Made by a program: the position numbers and the translations under genes. This document shows positions 44,066 to 52,138 of a stretch of DNA of 64,000 bases, piece after piece (position 1 is the stretch's first letter; each line of letters opens with the position of its first letter). Source of the DNA: Palsa-295 sp963781105 (GTDB taxonomy: Bacteria > Acidobacteriota > Terriglobia > Acidiferrales > UBA7541). The notes beneath the pieces are model-generated. The model was not told the DNA's origin, ran no database searches, and saw only the letters and a program-made list of their open reading frames with translations. The DNA is taken from contig CAWAED010000012.1 in the NCBI GenBank assembly GCA_963781105.1, forward strand, positions 434,001 through 498,000, in the 5' to 3' direction.

Positions 44066-44884
44066 ATGAGAGCTAAGTGGCTATTTGGCTTGCTGACAAT
44101 GGTGCTGCTCGCCGTCCCCCCGGCTGTGCAAGCGCAGCGGGGCGGCGGTGGCGGGGTGCGCGCCGGCGGGCCTTCTGGCGCGATGTCTTTCTCTGGCAGT
44201 GCTAGCCATTCCTTCGCCATTCGCACAATTCCCACGGTCACGATCGCCAACGGCTCGGCGGTCGCACAGCCCCGTACGAATCCTCTCAGTGTTTATGGCA
44301 TGCCTGGACCGTACCGGCTCGCAGGCGCTGCGACGAGCAGTGGGTCTGCTTTGGGCATCCGAGCACCGCACTCCGGACCGATTCGCGTCGGGAATGGCGG
44401 TAACGGTAACCGCAACCATCAGCCGCCGCGTAATCCGCGAGGCGGAACTCCTCCGTTCGTTTTTCTGACCGGCGGAGGCTATTACTACGCGGGGCCGGTC
44501 GCGGATGACGAATCCGACGGACAAACGCAGGACGCAACCGACCAACGCGATGTGGTTGGGGATCAGCAGGACGAAAGCCAGCAGGCTGATGACCAACAGG
44601 CGCCTGACGATCAGCAGCGCGATTTTCGCAACGACGCCATGAACGCGCCGATGTCTGCGCCTGAGCAGCCGCAGCCCCCGCCGTTGCCCGATGTGGGTTC
44701 GTTCACGCTCGTGATGCGCGATGGGACGCAGGTGGATGCCCTCGCGTTCACGCGGGCGCAAGACAAGATCATCTTCATCACTCCCGATGGCGGGCGCCGC
44801 ACCGTGTCCGCGAGCGATATTGATAGCGATTCGACCGCGCGCGTGAACGAAGAGCGCGGAACTCCGCTGCAGCTGCCGCTCTAA
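44066..44884 (+). CDS. Secreted low-complexity protein
   Basis: The ATG at 44066 follows GAAGAGAAG and gives 272 residues. A signal peptide (MRAKWLFGLLTMVLLAVPPA, cleaved near VQAQ) is followed by a Gly/Arg/Asn-rich region and an Asp/Gln-rich stretch (QQDESQQADDQQAPDDQQ). A small C-terminal domain follows (GSFTLVMRDGTQVDALAFTR and ITPDGGRRTVSASDIDSDS). Only the C-terminal domain looks folded. The function is unknown. A hairpin terminator lies 32 bp downstream. Confidence 0.72.
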   Translation: MRAKWLFGLLTMVLLAVPPAVQAQRGGGGGVRAGGPSGAMSFSGSASHSFAIRTIPTVTIANGSAVAQPRTNPLSVYGMPGPYRLAGAATSSGSALGIRAPHSGPIRVGNGGNGNRNHQPPRNPRGGTPPFVFLTGGGYYYAGPVADDESDGQTQDATDQRDVVGDQQDESQQADDQQAPDDQQRDFRNDAMNAPMSAPEQPQPPPLPDVGSFTLVMRDGTQVDALAFTRAQDKIIFITPDGGRRTVSASDIDSDSTARVNEERGTPLQLPL

Positions 44885-44915
44885 CTCCCAAGCCGGGAAA
44901 CGTTGACAGAACTGT

Positions 44916-44955
44916 TATTCCGAGGGCGAGGTTGCCCCGAGGAATATGGTTTTTT
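44916..44955 (+). terminator. Probable rho-independent terminator
   Basis: TATTCC and GGGC pair with GCCC and GGAATA (44916-44946), with small internal mismatches. A run of six T follows at 44950-44955. It is well placed for the secreted protein gene ending at 44884. The stem sequence also resembles the ends of family-1 repeats, so the terminator may have arisen from one. Confidence 0.6.
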
Positions 44956-44974
44956 CGCGGTTTTCGGCGAAAAG

Positions 44975-45001
44975 CAGATCCTTCGCTGCGCTCGGGATGA
45001 C
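44975..45001 (-). repeat. Family-1 dispersed repeat (inverted orientation)
   Basis: AGATCCTTCGCTGCGCTCGG then GATGAC is the reverse complement of the GTCATCCTGAGCG-type repeat. It lies between the secreted protein gene and the CDF transporter gene. Confidence 0.8.
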
Positions 45002-45063
45002 ACCCACTTCATTTTTTCCGCCAATTACAAGGTCGGTCTCGATTCGCAGTCGTTTTCGCTGGC

Positions 45064-46044
45064 CTAGTCTTCCGAGCGCTGCAGGGGTTCAGGCATGTAG
45101 AGGCCGGCGTGGGCGGGGAGTCCGGCGCGCTCGAATTGGATCGTGGTGTGACTGATCTGGAATTCGCTGGCTAGGACTTCGCGGACCTGCGTCAGAACTT
45201 TTTCGCTTTCTTCCATGTGCATATCGGGGATGCGTATGTGGCAGGAGAGCGCGTTGAGGTCGGTGCCGAGCGTCCAGATGTGGATGTCGTGAACTTCCTG
45301 GATGCCTTCGACTCGCAGTAATGCGCGCGCGACAGCCTCGAGCTGGATATTGCGCGGCAAGCCTTCCAGCAGGATGTGCGAGCTTTCGCGCAGAATGCCG
45401 ATTCCCGACCACAGGACCATCCCGCCGATCGCAAGGCCAATGAGCGGGTCCACCCATCCGGCGCCGGTGTAGCGGATCGCGAGTGCTCCCAACACAATGG
45501 CCACGTTCGAAAGGGCGTCGCCCAGATTGTGAATCCAGACGCTGCGCACATTCAGGTCGCGCCGGCCGCTGTGCACCGCGAGCGTGATTCCGCCATTGAC
45601 GATCAGAGCAAAAACGGAAACCCACAGCATGATGCCTGTCTTTACTTCTACCGGACTGCGGAGTCGCATGAAGGATTCGTACAAGAGTCCGAGCGAAACG
45701 AGCGAGAGGAGCACAGCGTTGACGAATGCCGCAAGGATTCCCGCGCGATGATATCCGTACGTTTTTTCAGGCGTGGGTGGTTTCATCGCCCAGCGCATTG
45801 CGAGCCACGAGAGAACCAATGTCGGCACGTCGGTGAGGTTATGCACGGCGTCGCTCACGAGCGCGATCGAATGGCCGGCGTACCCGGCGATGAGCTCCAC
45901 GGCAACCAGCGCAAACGTGGCGAGCACGGCGATGCCCAGCGCGAGGGTCATTCCTTCGGCCGGAAGAGAGACGTGCGAGTGTCCGCCCAACCCATGGGCG
46001 TGGCCATGATCGTGGCTGTGACCGGTGTGCGTGTGGTCGTGCAT
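45064..46044 (-). CDS. CDF-family divalent metal cation exporter
   Basis: The protein has 326 residues with six membrane helices. The N-terminus is very His-rich (MHDHTHTGHSHDHGHAHG), probably a metal-binding tail. The metal sites HxxxD are seen in HNLTDVPTLV (helix 2) and HNLGDALSNVAIV (helix 5), the HD-HD pattern of zinc-transporting members. The C-terminal cytoplasmic domain has VHDIHIWTLGTDLNALSCHI. It should export Zn2+, Cd2+ or Co2+ using the proton gradient at the inner membrane. Confidence 0.93.
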   Translation of the reverse strand: MHDHTHTGHSHDHGHAHGLGGHSHVSLPAEGMTLALGIAVLATFALVAVELIAGYAGHSIALVSDAVHNLTDVPTLVLSWLAMRWAMKPPTPEKTYGYHRAGILAAFVNAVLLSLVSLGLLYESFMRLRSPVEVKTGIMLWVSVFALIVNGGITLAVHSGRRDLNVRSVWIHNLGDALSNVAIVLGALAIRYTGAGWVDPLIGLAIGGMVLWSGIGILRESSHILLEGLPRNIQLEAVARALLRVEGIQEVHDIHIWTLGTDLNALSCHIRIPDMHMEESEKVLTQVREVLASEFQISHTTIQFERAGLPAHAGLYMPEPLQRSED

Positions 46045-46133
46045 CAGTGGGATTTTAACCGTGAATCGGTTGCGCGCACAGCGAGGATTCGGATGGTTGC
46101 AGCTAGGAGTTAGCAGATTGCGGAGAAAGGATG

Positions 46134-46207
46134 TTGTAGCGGCGGTCTTCCGACCGGCATCGGTTGTAGCCGCGACACGGATGGCGCACTGAAGTGCGCC
46201 GCTACAA
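46134..46207. repeat. 74-bp palindromic element with 11-bp terminal inverted repeats (family 3)
   Basis: The ends TTGTAGCGGCG (46134-46144) and CGCCGCTACAA (46197-46207) are perfect inverted repeats. Inside are GGTCTTCCGACC and the hairpin GCGCAC-TGAA-GTGCGC (46186-46199 region), whose reverse complement has the C(TTCA)G core of the family. It lies upstream of the MBL-PilZ gene. No transposase is present in the window. Confidence 0.75.
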
Positions 46208-46353
46208 AGTCAAATTCGAATAGCTCGCGGGAATGAACGCGCTCCTCGAAACGCAATTGACTTACATTGCCGCACCCGCCTACCATGGCACAGTTTCGTG
46301 GCCTTCAACTCTCAGAGGGAGCGCGGGCGGGGAACATCGCGATTCACCCGGCG

Positions 46354-47547
46354 ATGACGCACCAAATTGCCAAACTAGTGTTCTGGGGCGTTCGCGGCTC
46401 CACGCCGACGCTCGAGCGCGATACGTGGCGCTACGGCGGCAACACTCCTTGCCTGGAATTAACCACGCCGGACGGCACAAAGTTCATTCTGGATTGCGGG
46501 ACCGGCTTGCGGACGCTGGGTAACTGCCTGACCGAAGCGCAACGCGGGCTTGGAATTGACGCGCACATTCTGGTTACTCACTACCACTGGGATCACATTC
46601 AGGGAATTCCGTTTTTTCATCCGTTTTTTGAATCACAAAACCGTTTTCAATTTTACAGTTTCCAATCCAAGTTCCTGGGAGCGAACAGCCTGGAACAAGT
46701 GTTTGCGGCGCAGCTCGCCACGCCCTACTTTCCCGTGGACGTGACGATGATGACGGCGGCGCGCGAATTTCGCGAAGTGAGCGACGGCGAAAAATGGGAA
46801 GTGAACGGCACACGGATTTCGACGTGCTTTTTGAATCATCCGCAAGGATGCCTGGGTTACAGGATTGACACTGCGGGCGGCTCGATGGTCTATGCGACGG
46901 ACAATGAACCGGGAGTTCCGGAGTGCGACCATAATCTGCGGCATCTGGCACACGGCGCCGACGTGCTTGTGTATGACGCGCAGTATTCGCCTGAACAACT
47001 GGCATCGGAACGCAAAGGCTGGGGCCATTCAAGCTGGCTTGAGGGCGTGAAGATTGCGCGCGAGGCGAAAGTGCGCAATCTCGTTTTGTTTCACCACGAT
47101 CCCGATTCTTCGGACAAAATCGTGGACGGATTCCTTTCGGCGGCGCGGCAGGAATTTCCAGCCACTTGGGCGGCCACCGAGGGCATGTCCATCACCATGA
47201 GCGAGCGCGGCGTGAACGTGGCGATACGCGAATCGCGGCTGGGCTTGCGGCGGCGATTGAGATTTGCTGCGACGATCAGCGGAGTGACCGAAGACGGGAA
47301 GCCGTTCGAAGAAAAAGCCACGGTGCGCGATATGAGTTTGCAAGGCGCGTACCTCGCGTTGAATAGCCGGCCGCGTTTGCAGTCCGAGGTGCGCGTGGTG
47401 ATTGAAGCTTCGGGCGATCCGACGCGATCGAGCATGCTTTCATTACGCGGGACCGTGGTGCATTTCGATCTGGGGCGCGAGAAGAACCAAAATGGCGTCG
47501 GCGTAGTGTTTATCGAGGACCCTGATCCAGGGCGCCCGCGGGATTAG
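46354..47547 (+). CDS. Metallo-beta-lactamase-fold hydrolase fused to a PilZ domain
   Basis: The product has 397 residues from the ATG at 46354, which sits just before the conserved AKLVFWGVRGSTPTLERDTW. In-frame ATGs at 46267 and 46285 would add 29 or 23 residues. The MBL motif HYHWDH places metal ligands H76, H78, D80 and H81; more ligands are in YDAQYS and FHHDPD. The last 110 residues form a PilZ domain: the arginine motif RRRLRFAATISGV and DMSLQGAYLAL, which fits (D/N)xSxxG. The enzyme may therefore be controlled by c-di-GMP. Its substrate is unknown. Confidence 0.88.
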   Translation: MTHQIAKLVFWGVRGSTPTLERDTWRYGGNTPCLELTTPDGTKFILDCGTGLRTLGNCLTEAQRGLGIDAHILVTHYHWDHIQGIPFFHPFFESQNRFQFYSFQSKFLGANSLEQVFAAQLATPYFPVDVTMMTAAREFREVSDGEKWEVNGTRISTCFLNHPQGCLGYRIDTAGGSMVYATDNEPGVPECDHNLRHLAHGADVLVYDAQYSPEQLASERKGWGHSSWLEGVKIAREAKVRNLVLFHHDPDSSDKIVDGFLSAARQEFPATWAATEGMSITMSERGVNVAIRESRLGLRRRLRFAATISGVTEDGKPFEEKATVRDMSLQGAYLALNSRPRLQSEVRVVIEASGDPTRSSMLSLRGTVVHFDLGREKNQNGVGVVFIEDPDPGRPRD

Positions 47548-48784
47548 GCGCAAGCGGCGTGTGCACGTGCTCGGGCCGAAAACCGACTCCGATCATGCGG
47601 GCCGGGATGCGGCGCAACACCGGAAATTTCTGCAGTAATCTAAAAGGCAGTGGTAGTTGCCGAATCGGCGCACGCTTCGCCAAAGCCGGACCGATAGCGC
47701 GCTTGTGAGCGAGAATCTGGAGCCGCTGAGTCATCCGCGTCGGAAATTCGCGGCGTTCCTGCACTTTGCGAAGTATTTCCTCCGTCACATTGCCCTGCCG
47801 CAGCGGGCCCGCTAGAATGTTTGCCGCCGCCACGGCATCCTGAATCGCGAGATTGATGCCTACGCCTCCGATCGGCGACATCGCGTGGGCGGAGTCTCCG
47901 ATGCACAAAAGCCCCAGCCGCGACCAGCTCTCCAAACGATCCACGGCGACGGACAATAATTTTACGTCGTTCCACTCTTTTAATTCCGCCGTGCGCTCGC
48001 GCAGAAAGGGAGCCACTTCGGCAAGGTCGTCGCGAAACACTTGCAGACCTTTTCGTTTGATGATGTCGAATTCACCTTTCGGAATTACGTAGGCGCACTG
48101 CCAATAATCATCGCGGTTGAGCGTCACCAAAATCTTGCCCTCATGAAAGCGCCCGAGAGTTTGATCCGGGTCACTGGGCTGCCGCGAAACGCGCATCCAC
48201 AGCACGTCTATAGGAGCGCCGAGATCAATCACGTTGAAGCCGGCTTTCTGGCGAACGACGGAATGGCGTCCGTCTGCTCCCAGGGTCAAGCGCGCACGCA
48301 CTTCGATATTTCCTCGCGGCGTCTTGGCCACAACACCGACGACACTGCCGTTTTCTTCAATCAGGTCCGTGACTTCGGACTCCATTCGCAACTGAAAGCT
48401 CGGGAACGCCTTGGCCTTTTCAGACACGAAATTCAGGAAATCCCACTGGGGCATGAGCGCTATGAATTTGCACTTGGTCGGGAGATGAGAAAAATCGCCA
48501 ACGGTAACCGCGAATTCGTCGATTTGAGCGCCGATTTGCGGGAGCTCTTGATGAGGCCGTTTGAGAAAGTCTTGCAGAATTCCCAGCTCAAACATTAGTT
48601 CGAGAGTGGAAGGATGAATCGTATCGCCGCGGAAGTCCCGCAGGAAGTCGGCGTGCTTTTCGAGCACAACAACGTTCACTCCAGCGCGTGCCAGCAGAAA
48701 ACCGGCGATCATGCCAGCGGGTCCCCCGCCCGCGATGCAACAACGGGTCTGGACAATTCCTGAAGTGGCATTGTTCTGGGGCAT
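47510..48784 (-). CDS. FAD-dependent monooxygenase-like protein
   Basis: The protein has 424 residues. The FAD motif CCIAGGGPAGMIAGFLLARA starts near residue 15. TLGADGRHSVVRQKAG is the DG motif and LLCIGDSAHAMSPIGGVGIN the GD motif of group A flavoprotein hydroxylases (PHBH/UbiH type). The substrate is not predictable. Its last 38 bp overlap the end of the convergent MBL-PilZ gene. It probably acts in the cytoplasm. Confidence 0.88.
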   Translation of the reverse strand: MPQNNATSGIVQTRCCIAGGGPAGMIAGFLLARAGVNVVVLEKHADFLRDFRGDTIHPSTLELMFELGILQDFLKRPHQELPQIGAQIDEFAVTVGDFSHLPTKCKFIALMPQWDFLNFVSEKAKAFPSFQLRMESEVTDLIEENGSVVGVVAKTPRGNIEVRARLTLGADGRHSVVRQKAGFNVIDLGAPIDVLWMRVSRQPSDPDQTLGRFHEGKILVTLNRDDYWQCAYVIPKGEFDIIKRKGLQVFRDDLAEVAPFLRERTAELKEWNDVKLLSVAVDRLESWSRLGLLCIGDSAHAMSPIGGVGINLAIQDAVAAANILAGPLRQGNVTEEILRKVQERREFPTRMTQRLQILAHKRAIGPALAKRAPIRQLPLPFRLLQKFPVLRRIPARMIGVGFRPEHVHTPLAPNPAGALDQGPR

Positions 48785-48848
48785 CGCCGGCCTCCCTAGT
48801 TCAAATCATATCCTAGAGGCGTACTGGAATGCGGTCGGCAACGAGCAG

Positions 48849-49106
48849 TTACTTTGTATCGGCGGACAATTCAGCGAGCTGTGCATCGAGGTCGGCCAGA
48901 GCGCGGTCGAGCTGTTCGCGATATCGAGGATCTTGATTGGATTGCAGTTGTTTTTCTACGCGGGCACGGGCGAGCAACAACACTTGCGTCTGCCGCCTCG
49001 TTTCGACTTGGGCCTGGCTGAGCTGCTTCTTATTTTGGCGATCTTCTTTGGACTGAAATTCCTGGACCTGTCCTTCGACTGCCTTGCTTTCCCATCCCCT
49101 GGCCAT
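48849..49106 (-). CDS. Small coiled-coil protein of unknown function
   Basis: The protein has 85 residues starting MARGWESKAVEGQVQEFQSK. The body is highly charged and Gln/Glu/Arg-rich with heptad-like spacing (QLSQAQVETRRQTQVLLLAR and REQLDRALADLDAQLAEL). It has no membrane segment. It looks like a short helical cytoplasmic protein. It is a separate unit between two larger genes. Confidence 0.65.
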   Translation of the reverse strand: MARGWESKAVEGQVQEFQSKEDRQNKKQLSQAQVETRRQTQVLLLARARVEKQLQSNQDPRYREQLDRALADLDAQLAELSADTK

Positions 49107-49272
49107 CCGTAGATTCTAGATGCGGCACCATTGAATGCGACGTTAAATTTCTGTTCAGGTTTCCTTGGCGCACCCGGCATGAGGCTCCATGCGAGATGTC
49201 GGATTCTGCTCCAGACGGAGACCGCCGTGCCTTGATTGCTAGTACACTTGTGGCGCTTTCCGGGTGGGCGAC

Positions 49273-50643
49273 ATGAAATTCGACGCGATTGTGATTGGGT
49301 CGGGGCAGGCGGGGAAACCGCTTTCCTACGCGCTGGCGGACTTGGGATGGAAAGTTGCGTTCATCGAGCGCGCGGAGCTGGGCGGCTCGTGCATCAATAC
49401 CGGGTGCACGCCTACGAAGACTATGGTGGCCTCGGCGCAGGTGGCGCGTTATGCGCGAGACGCGGCGCGCTGGGGAGTACGGGCGAGCGACGTGAGCGTG
49501 GATCTTCCCGCGGTGGTAGCGCGACAGAACAAAGTAGTGCAGAACTTTCGCAATTCGATCCAGAAACGGATCAGCGACCGGCCCAATATCCGGTTGGTGC
49601 ACGCGCACGCGAGATTCAGCGGACCTCATCAAGTGGAAGCGGGCGGCGAAACTTTCGAGAGCGAGAAAATTTTTATTGATACCGGAACACGCCCTGAAAT
49701 TCCCAAGATTGCGGGGATTGATTCCGTTCCCTTCCTCACTAACGAGTCCATCATCGAGTTGCAGGAACTGCCGAATCATCTGCTGGTGATGGGCGGCGGA
49801 TATATTGGCCTGGAATTCGGACAGATGTTTCGCCGCTTCGGCAGCCGCGTCACGATTATTCACAGGAGCGAGCGGATTCTGCGGAACGAAGATCCGGACA
49901 TTACCGAAATATTGCAAAAGGCGTTGGAAGCCGAGGGCATCGAATTTCTGCTCGGCGCGAAAGCAGCACGCATCGAAAATCGCAGCGGCGAAATCGCTTT
50001 AACGCTCGAGTCCAAAGCGGGCGCGAAGACAGTTTCAGGCTCGCATCTTCTGGTCGCCAGCGGGCGCATTCCGAATACCGACGATCTTGGCATCGAAAAA
50101 GCCGGCGTCGAAACCGATGCGCGCGGCTACGTCAAAGTGAACGGCAGGATGGAAACGAGCGTGCCCGGGATCTGGGCGACGGGCGACGTGAAAGGCGGCC
50201 CGGCATTCACGCACATTTCCTACAACGATTACCAGATCGTTTATGCAAACCTGATCGAAGGAAAAAACCTCACCATCGAAAACCGTTATCTTCCGTACGC
50301 ACTTTTCACGGATCCGCCGCTGGGGCGCGTGGGAATCACCGAGCAGGTCGCACGGGCTTCCGCCCGCAAATTCAAGATGGGGACATACCCGATGACTTCG
50401 GTGGCGCGGGCAATCGAGCGCGATGAAACGGCGGGCCTGATGAAAATTATCGTGGATGGCGAGAACGATCAGATTCTGGGCGCGGCGATTCTCGCCAGCG
50501 AGGGCGGCGAGACGGTGCAGATACTGGGCGCGATGATTTTGGCCAAGGCTCCTTATACCGTGTTGAAGGGCGCCGTGTACATTCATCCCACGCTTGCGGA
50601 GGGATTTTTCGGATTGATGGAATCGGTAAAGCCGGCGAATTAG
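49273..50643 (+). CDS. Pyridine nucleotide-disulfide oxidoreductase (MerA/RclA-like)
   Basis: The product has 456 residues from the ATG at 49273. The FAD motif VIGSGQAGKPLSYALA is followed by the redox pair in GGSCINTGCTPTKTMVASAQ. The NAD(P) motif is MGGGYIGLEFGQMF. The C-terminal dimerisation motif YIHPTLAEGFFGLM carries the catalytic-site His. The C-terminal vicinal cysteines of MerA are absent, and there is no lipoamide dehydrogenase complex nearby. An RclA-like or other NAD(P)H reductase role is likely. Confidence 0.9.
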   Translation: MKFDAIVIGSGQAGKPLSYALADLGWKVAFIERAELGGSCINTGCTPTKTMVASAQVARYARDAARWGVRASDVSVDLPAVVARQNKVVQNFRNSIQKRISDRPNIRLVHAHARFSGPHQVEAGGETFESEKIFIDTGTRPEIPKIAGIDSVPFLTNESIIELQELPNHLLVMGGGYIGLEFGQMFRRFGSRVTIIHRSERILRNEDPDITEILQKALEAEGIEFLLGAKAARIENRSGEIALTLESKAGAKTVSGSHLLVASGRIPNTDDLGIEKAGVETDARGYVKVNGRMETSVPGIWATGDVKGGPAFTHISYNDYQIVYANLIEGKNLTIENRYLPYALFTDPPLGRVGITEQVARASARKFKMGTYPMTSVARAIERDETAGLMKIIVDGENDQILGAAILASEGGETVQILGAMILAKAPYTVLKGAVYIHPTLAEGFFGLMESVKPAN

Positions 50644-50693
50644 GCGCGCAGACGCGGTGGCATGACGCCTGCTTCTTGCTCACACTGAAAATC

Positions 50694-50725
50694 GAAGAGA
50701 GATCCCTCGCTTCGCTCGGATGTCA
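50694..50725 (-). repeat. Family-1 dispersed repeat (inverted orientation)
   Basis: GAAGAGAGATCCCTCGCTTC then GCTCGGATGTC is the reverse complement of the family-1 repeat. It lies between the disulfide oxidoreductase gene and the convergent tolC-like gene. Confidence 0.75.
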
Positions 50726-50770
50726 ACACATTCGCAACCGCGACGTTCTCTAGTGGCGAGGTCTTCTTAT

Positions 50771-52138
50771 TTATTGCAGCGCGCCGATTTGGAAGTTGAG
50801 CGCAGACAATTGTGCGGCGTAGTCGTATTTGGCGCTGGCCTGCGCGATTTCCGCTTGTGTTTCGTTCAATTGCGATTGGCTTAGTTCGATGATGGAGCTC
50901 AAGCCGAGTTTGTAGCGCGCCTGCGCGAGATTAAGGGCTTGGTTCGCCTGATTCAAGAGTTGATCGGTCAAGGCCAGGCGCTGGTAACCGGAATTCGCGT
51001 TCAGCCAGGCCTTGCGCACGTCCCGGACAATGTTGTTCTGTAAATCCCGAAGATATTGCTGCTGGGCGCTGGCCTCTGCATTTGCTTCCGCATGAAGCGC
51101 GTTGAACTGCCGCCCATTAAAGATGGGAATATTCACGTTGAACCCGGCGGCGGCATAGCGCGAAGCAAGGGGTTCTTCGCGAACCGGAGTGAGGCCGGCG
51201 ACACCCACGCCGCTGATGGTGGGAAACCAAAGGTCGCGCTCGGCGGTTGCGTAGCTCTGCGCGGAATTCACATCCAGCCGGCGGCCGACTAGTTCCGGCC
51301 GATTCTGCACGGCCTGCGCGATCAGGGTCGGAAGATCCGGCGGCGGCGCGGGAGGCAGCGGTTGCTCCGCGAGCTGAAATGTTCGTTGGTCCGAATAACC
51401 GAGAGCGGTGGAAAGATCGGCGAAGGAAGCCTGCAGATCATTTTGCGCTTGCACGAGCAAGAGCTGCGCCTGCGCCAAGTCCACGTTAGCAAAACTGACG
51501 TCGAGGCCGGACTTCAATTTATTCTTTTCCAGTGCGGTGATTTGATCGGAAACGAGCTGGCGATCCTTGACGGTTTCTTGCGCGACCTGCAGCACTGCCT
51601 GCGCTTTCAGTACGCCGTAGTAGGCGGCGTCCACCGCGAGCAATACGTCGGCCCGAGTGGCGGTGACGTTTTCTTCTTCGGCTTTAGCGTGCAGCAGCGA
51701 ACTTTTCACCAATTCGTGAGTGCGGCCAAAGTCGGTGACGAGTTGTTGCACCGTCACGCCGTCCGCAAAGCGATCGTACACGATCGGATTATTCAGCGCG
51801 CCGGCGGTGATGCGGCTGTTGGTTTCCGATTTCACTCCGGTGACGCTGCCGTATGCGTGAGGGTAATATTCCGAGCGGGCTTCGGTGACCTGCGCTTTGG
51901 CCGCGTTTGCGAGATACGATGCCGCCTGAATCTGCGGATGATTCTGAACCGCAATTTTCTCGGCTTCCTGCAGCGTGAGGCTCTGCGCCGCCTGCGCGGA
52001 CGGCTGCGCCTGCGGTGGCAGCTGCTGCATGGGCGTCGGCGCGGGCGACGCCGGTTGCATTTGGGCGGAGGTTCCGAGCGCTGCACCGAGCACAGCGAAT
52101 AAAGCGACCACGGGTAAAACCGAATTGCAGCGACGCAT
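50771..52138 (-). CDS. Outer-membrane efflux protein (TolC family)
   Basis: The protein has 455 residues. The signal peptide is MRRCNSVLPVVALFAVLGAA, followed by a Pro/Gln-rich linker. Two OEP repeats follow. Each has long coiled helices, for example LTLQEAEKIAVQNHPQIQAA in the first and LNQANQALNLAQARYKLGLS in the second. It forms the outer-membrane exit duct for the RND pumps upstream. Its start overlaps the RND stop by 1 bp (TAATG) and its AGGAGG site lies inside the RND gene, so it is translationally coupled. It is the last gene of the operon. Confidence 0.93.
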   Translation of the reverse strand: MRRCNSVLPVVALFAVLGAALGTSAQMQPASPAPTPMQQLPPQAQPSAQAAQSLTLQEAEKIAVQNHPQIQAASYLANAAKAQVTEARSEYYPHAYGSVTGVKSETNSRITAGALNNPIVYDRFADGVTVQQLVTDFGRTHELVKSSLLHAKAEEENVTATRADVLLAVDAAYYGVLKAQAVLQVAQETVKDRQLVSDQITALEKNKLKSGLDVSFANVDLAQAQLLLVQAQNDLQASFADLSTALGYSDQRTFQLAEQPLPPAPPPDLPTLIAQAVQNRPELVGRRLDVNSAQSYATAERDLWFPTISGVGVAGLTPVREEPLASRYAAAGFNVNIPIFNGRQFNALHAEANAEASAQQQYLRDLQNNIVRDVRKAWLNANSGYQRLALTDQLLNQANQALNLAQARYKLGLSSIIELSQSQLNETQAEIAQASAKYDYAAQLSALNFQIGALQ

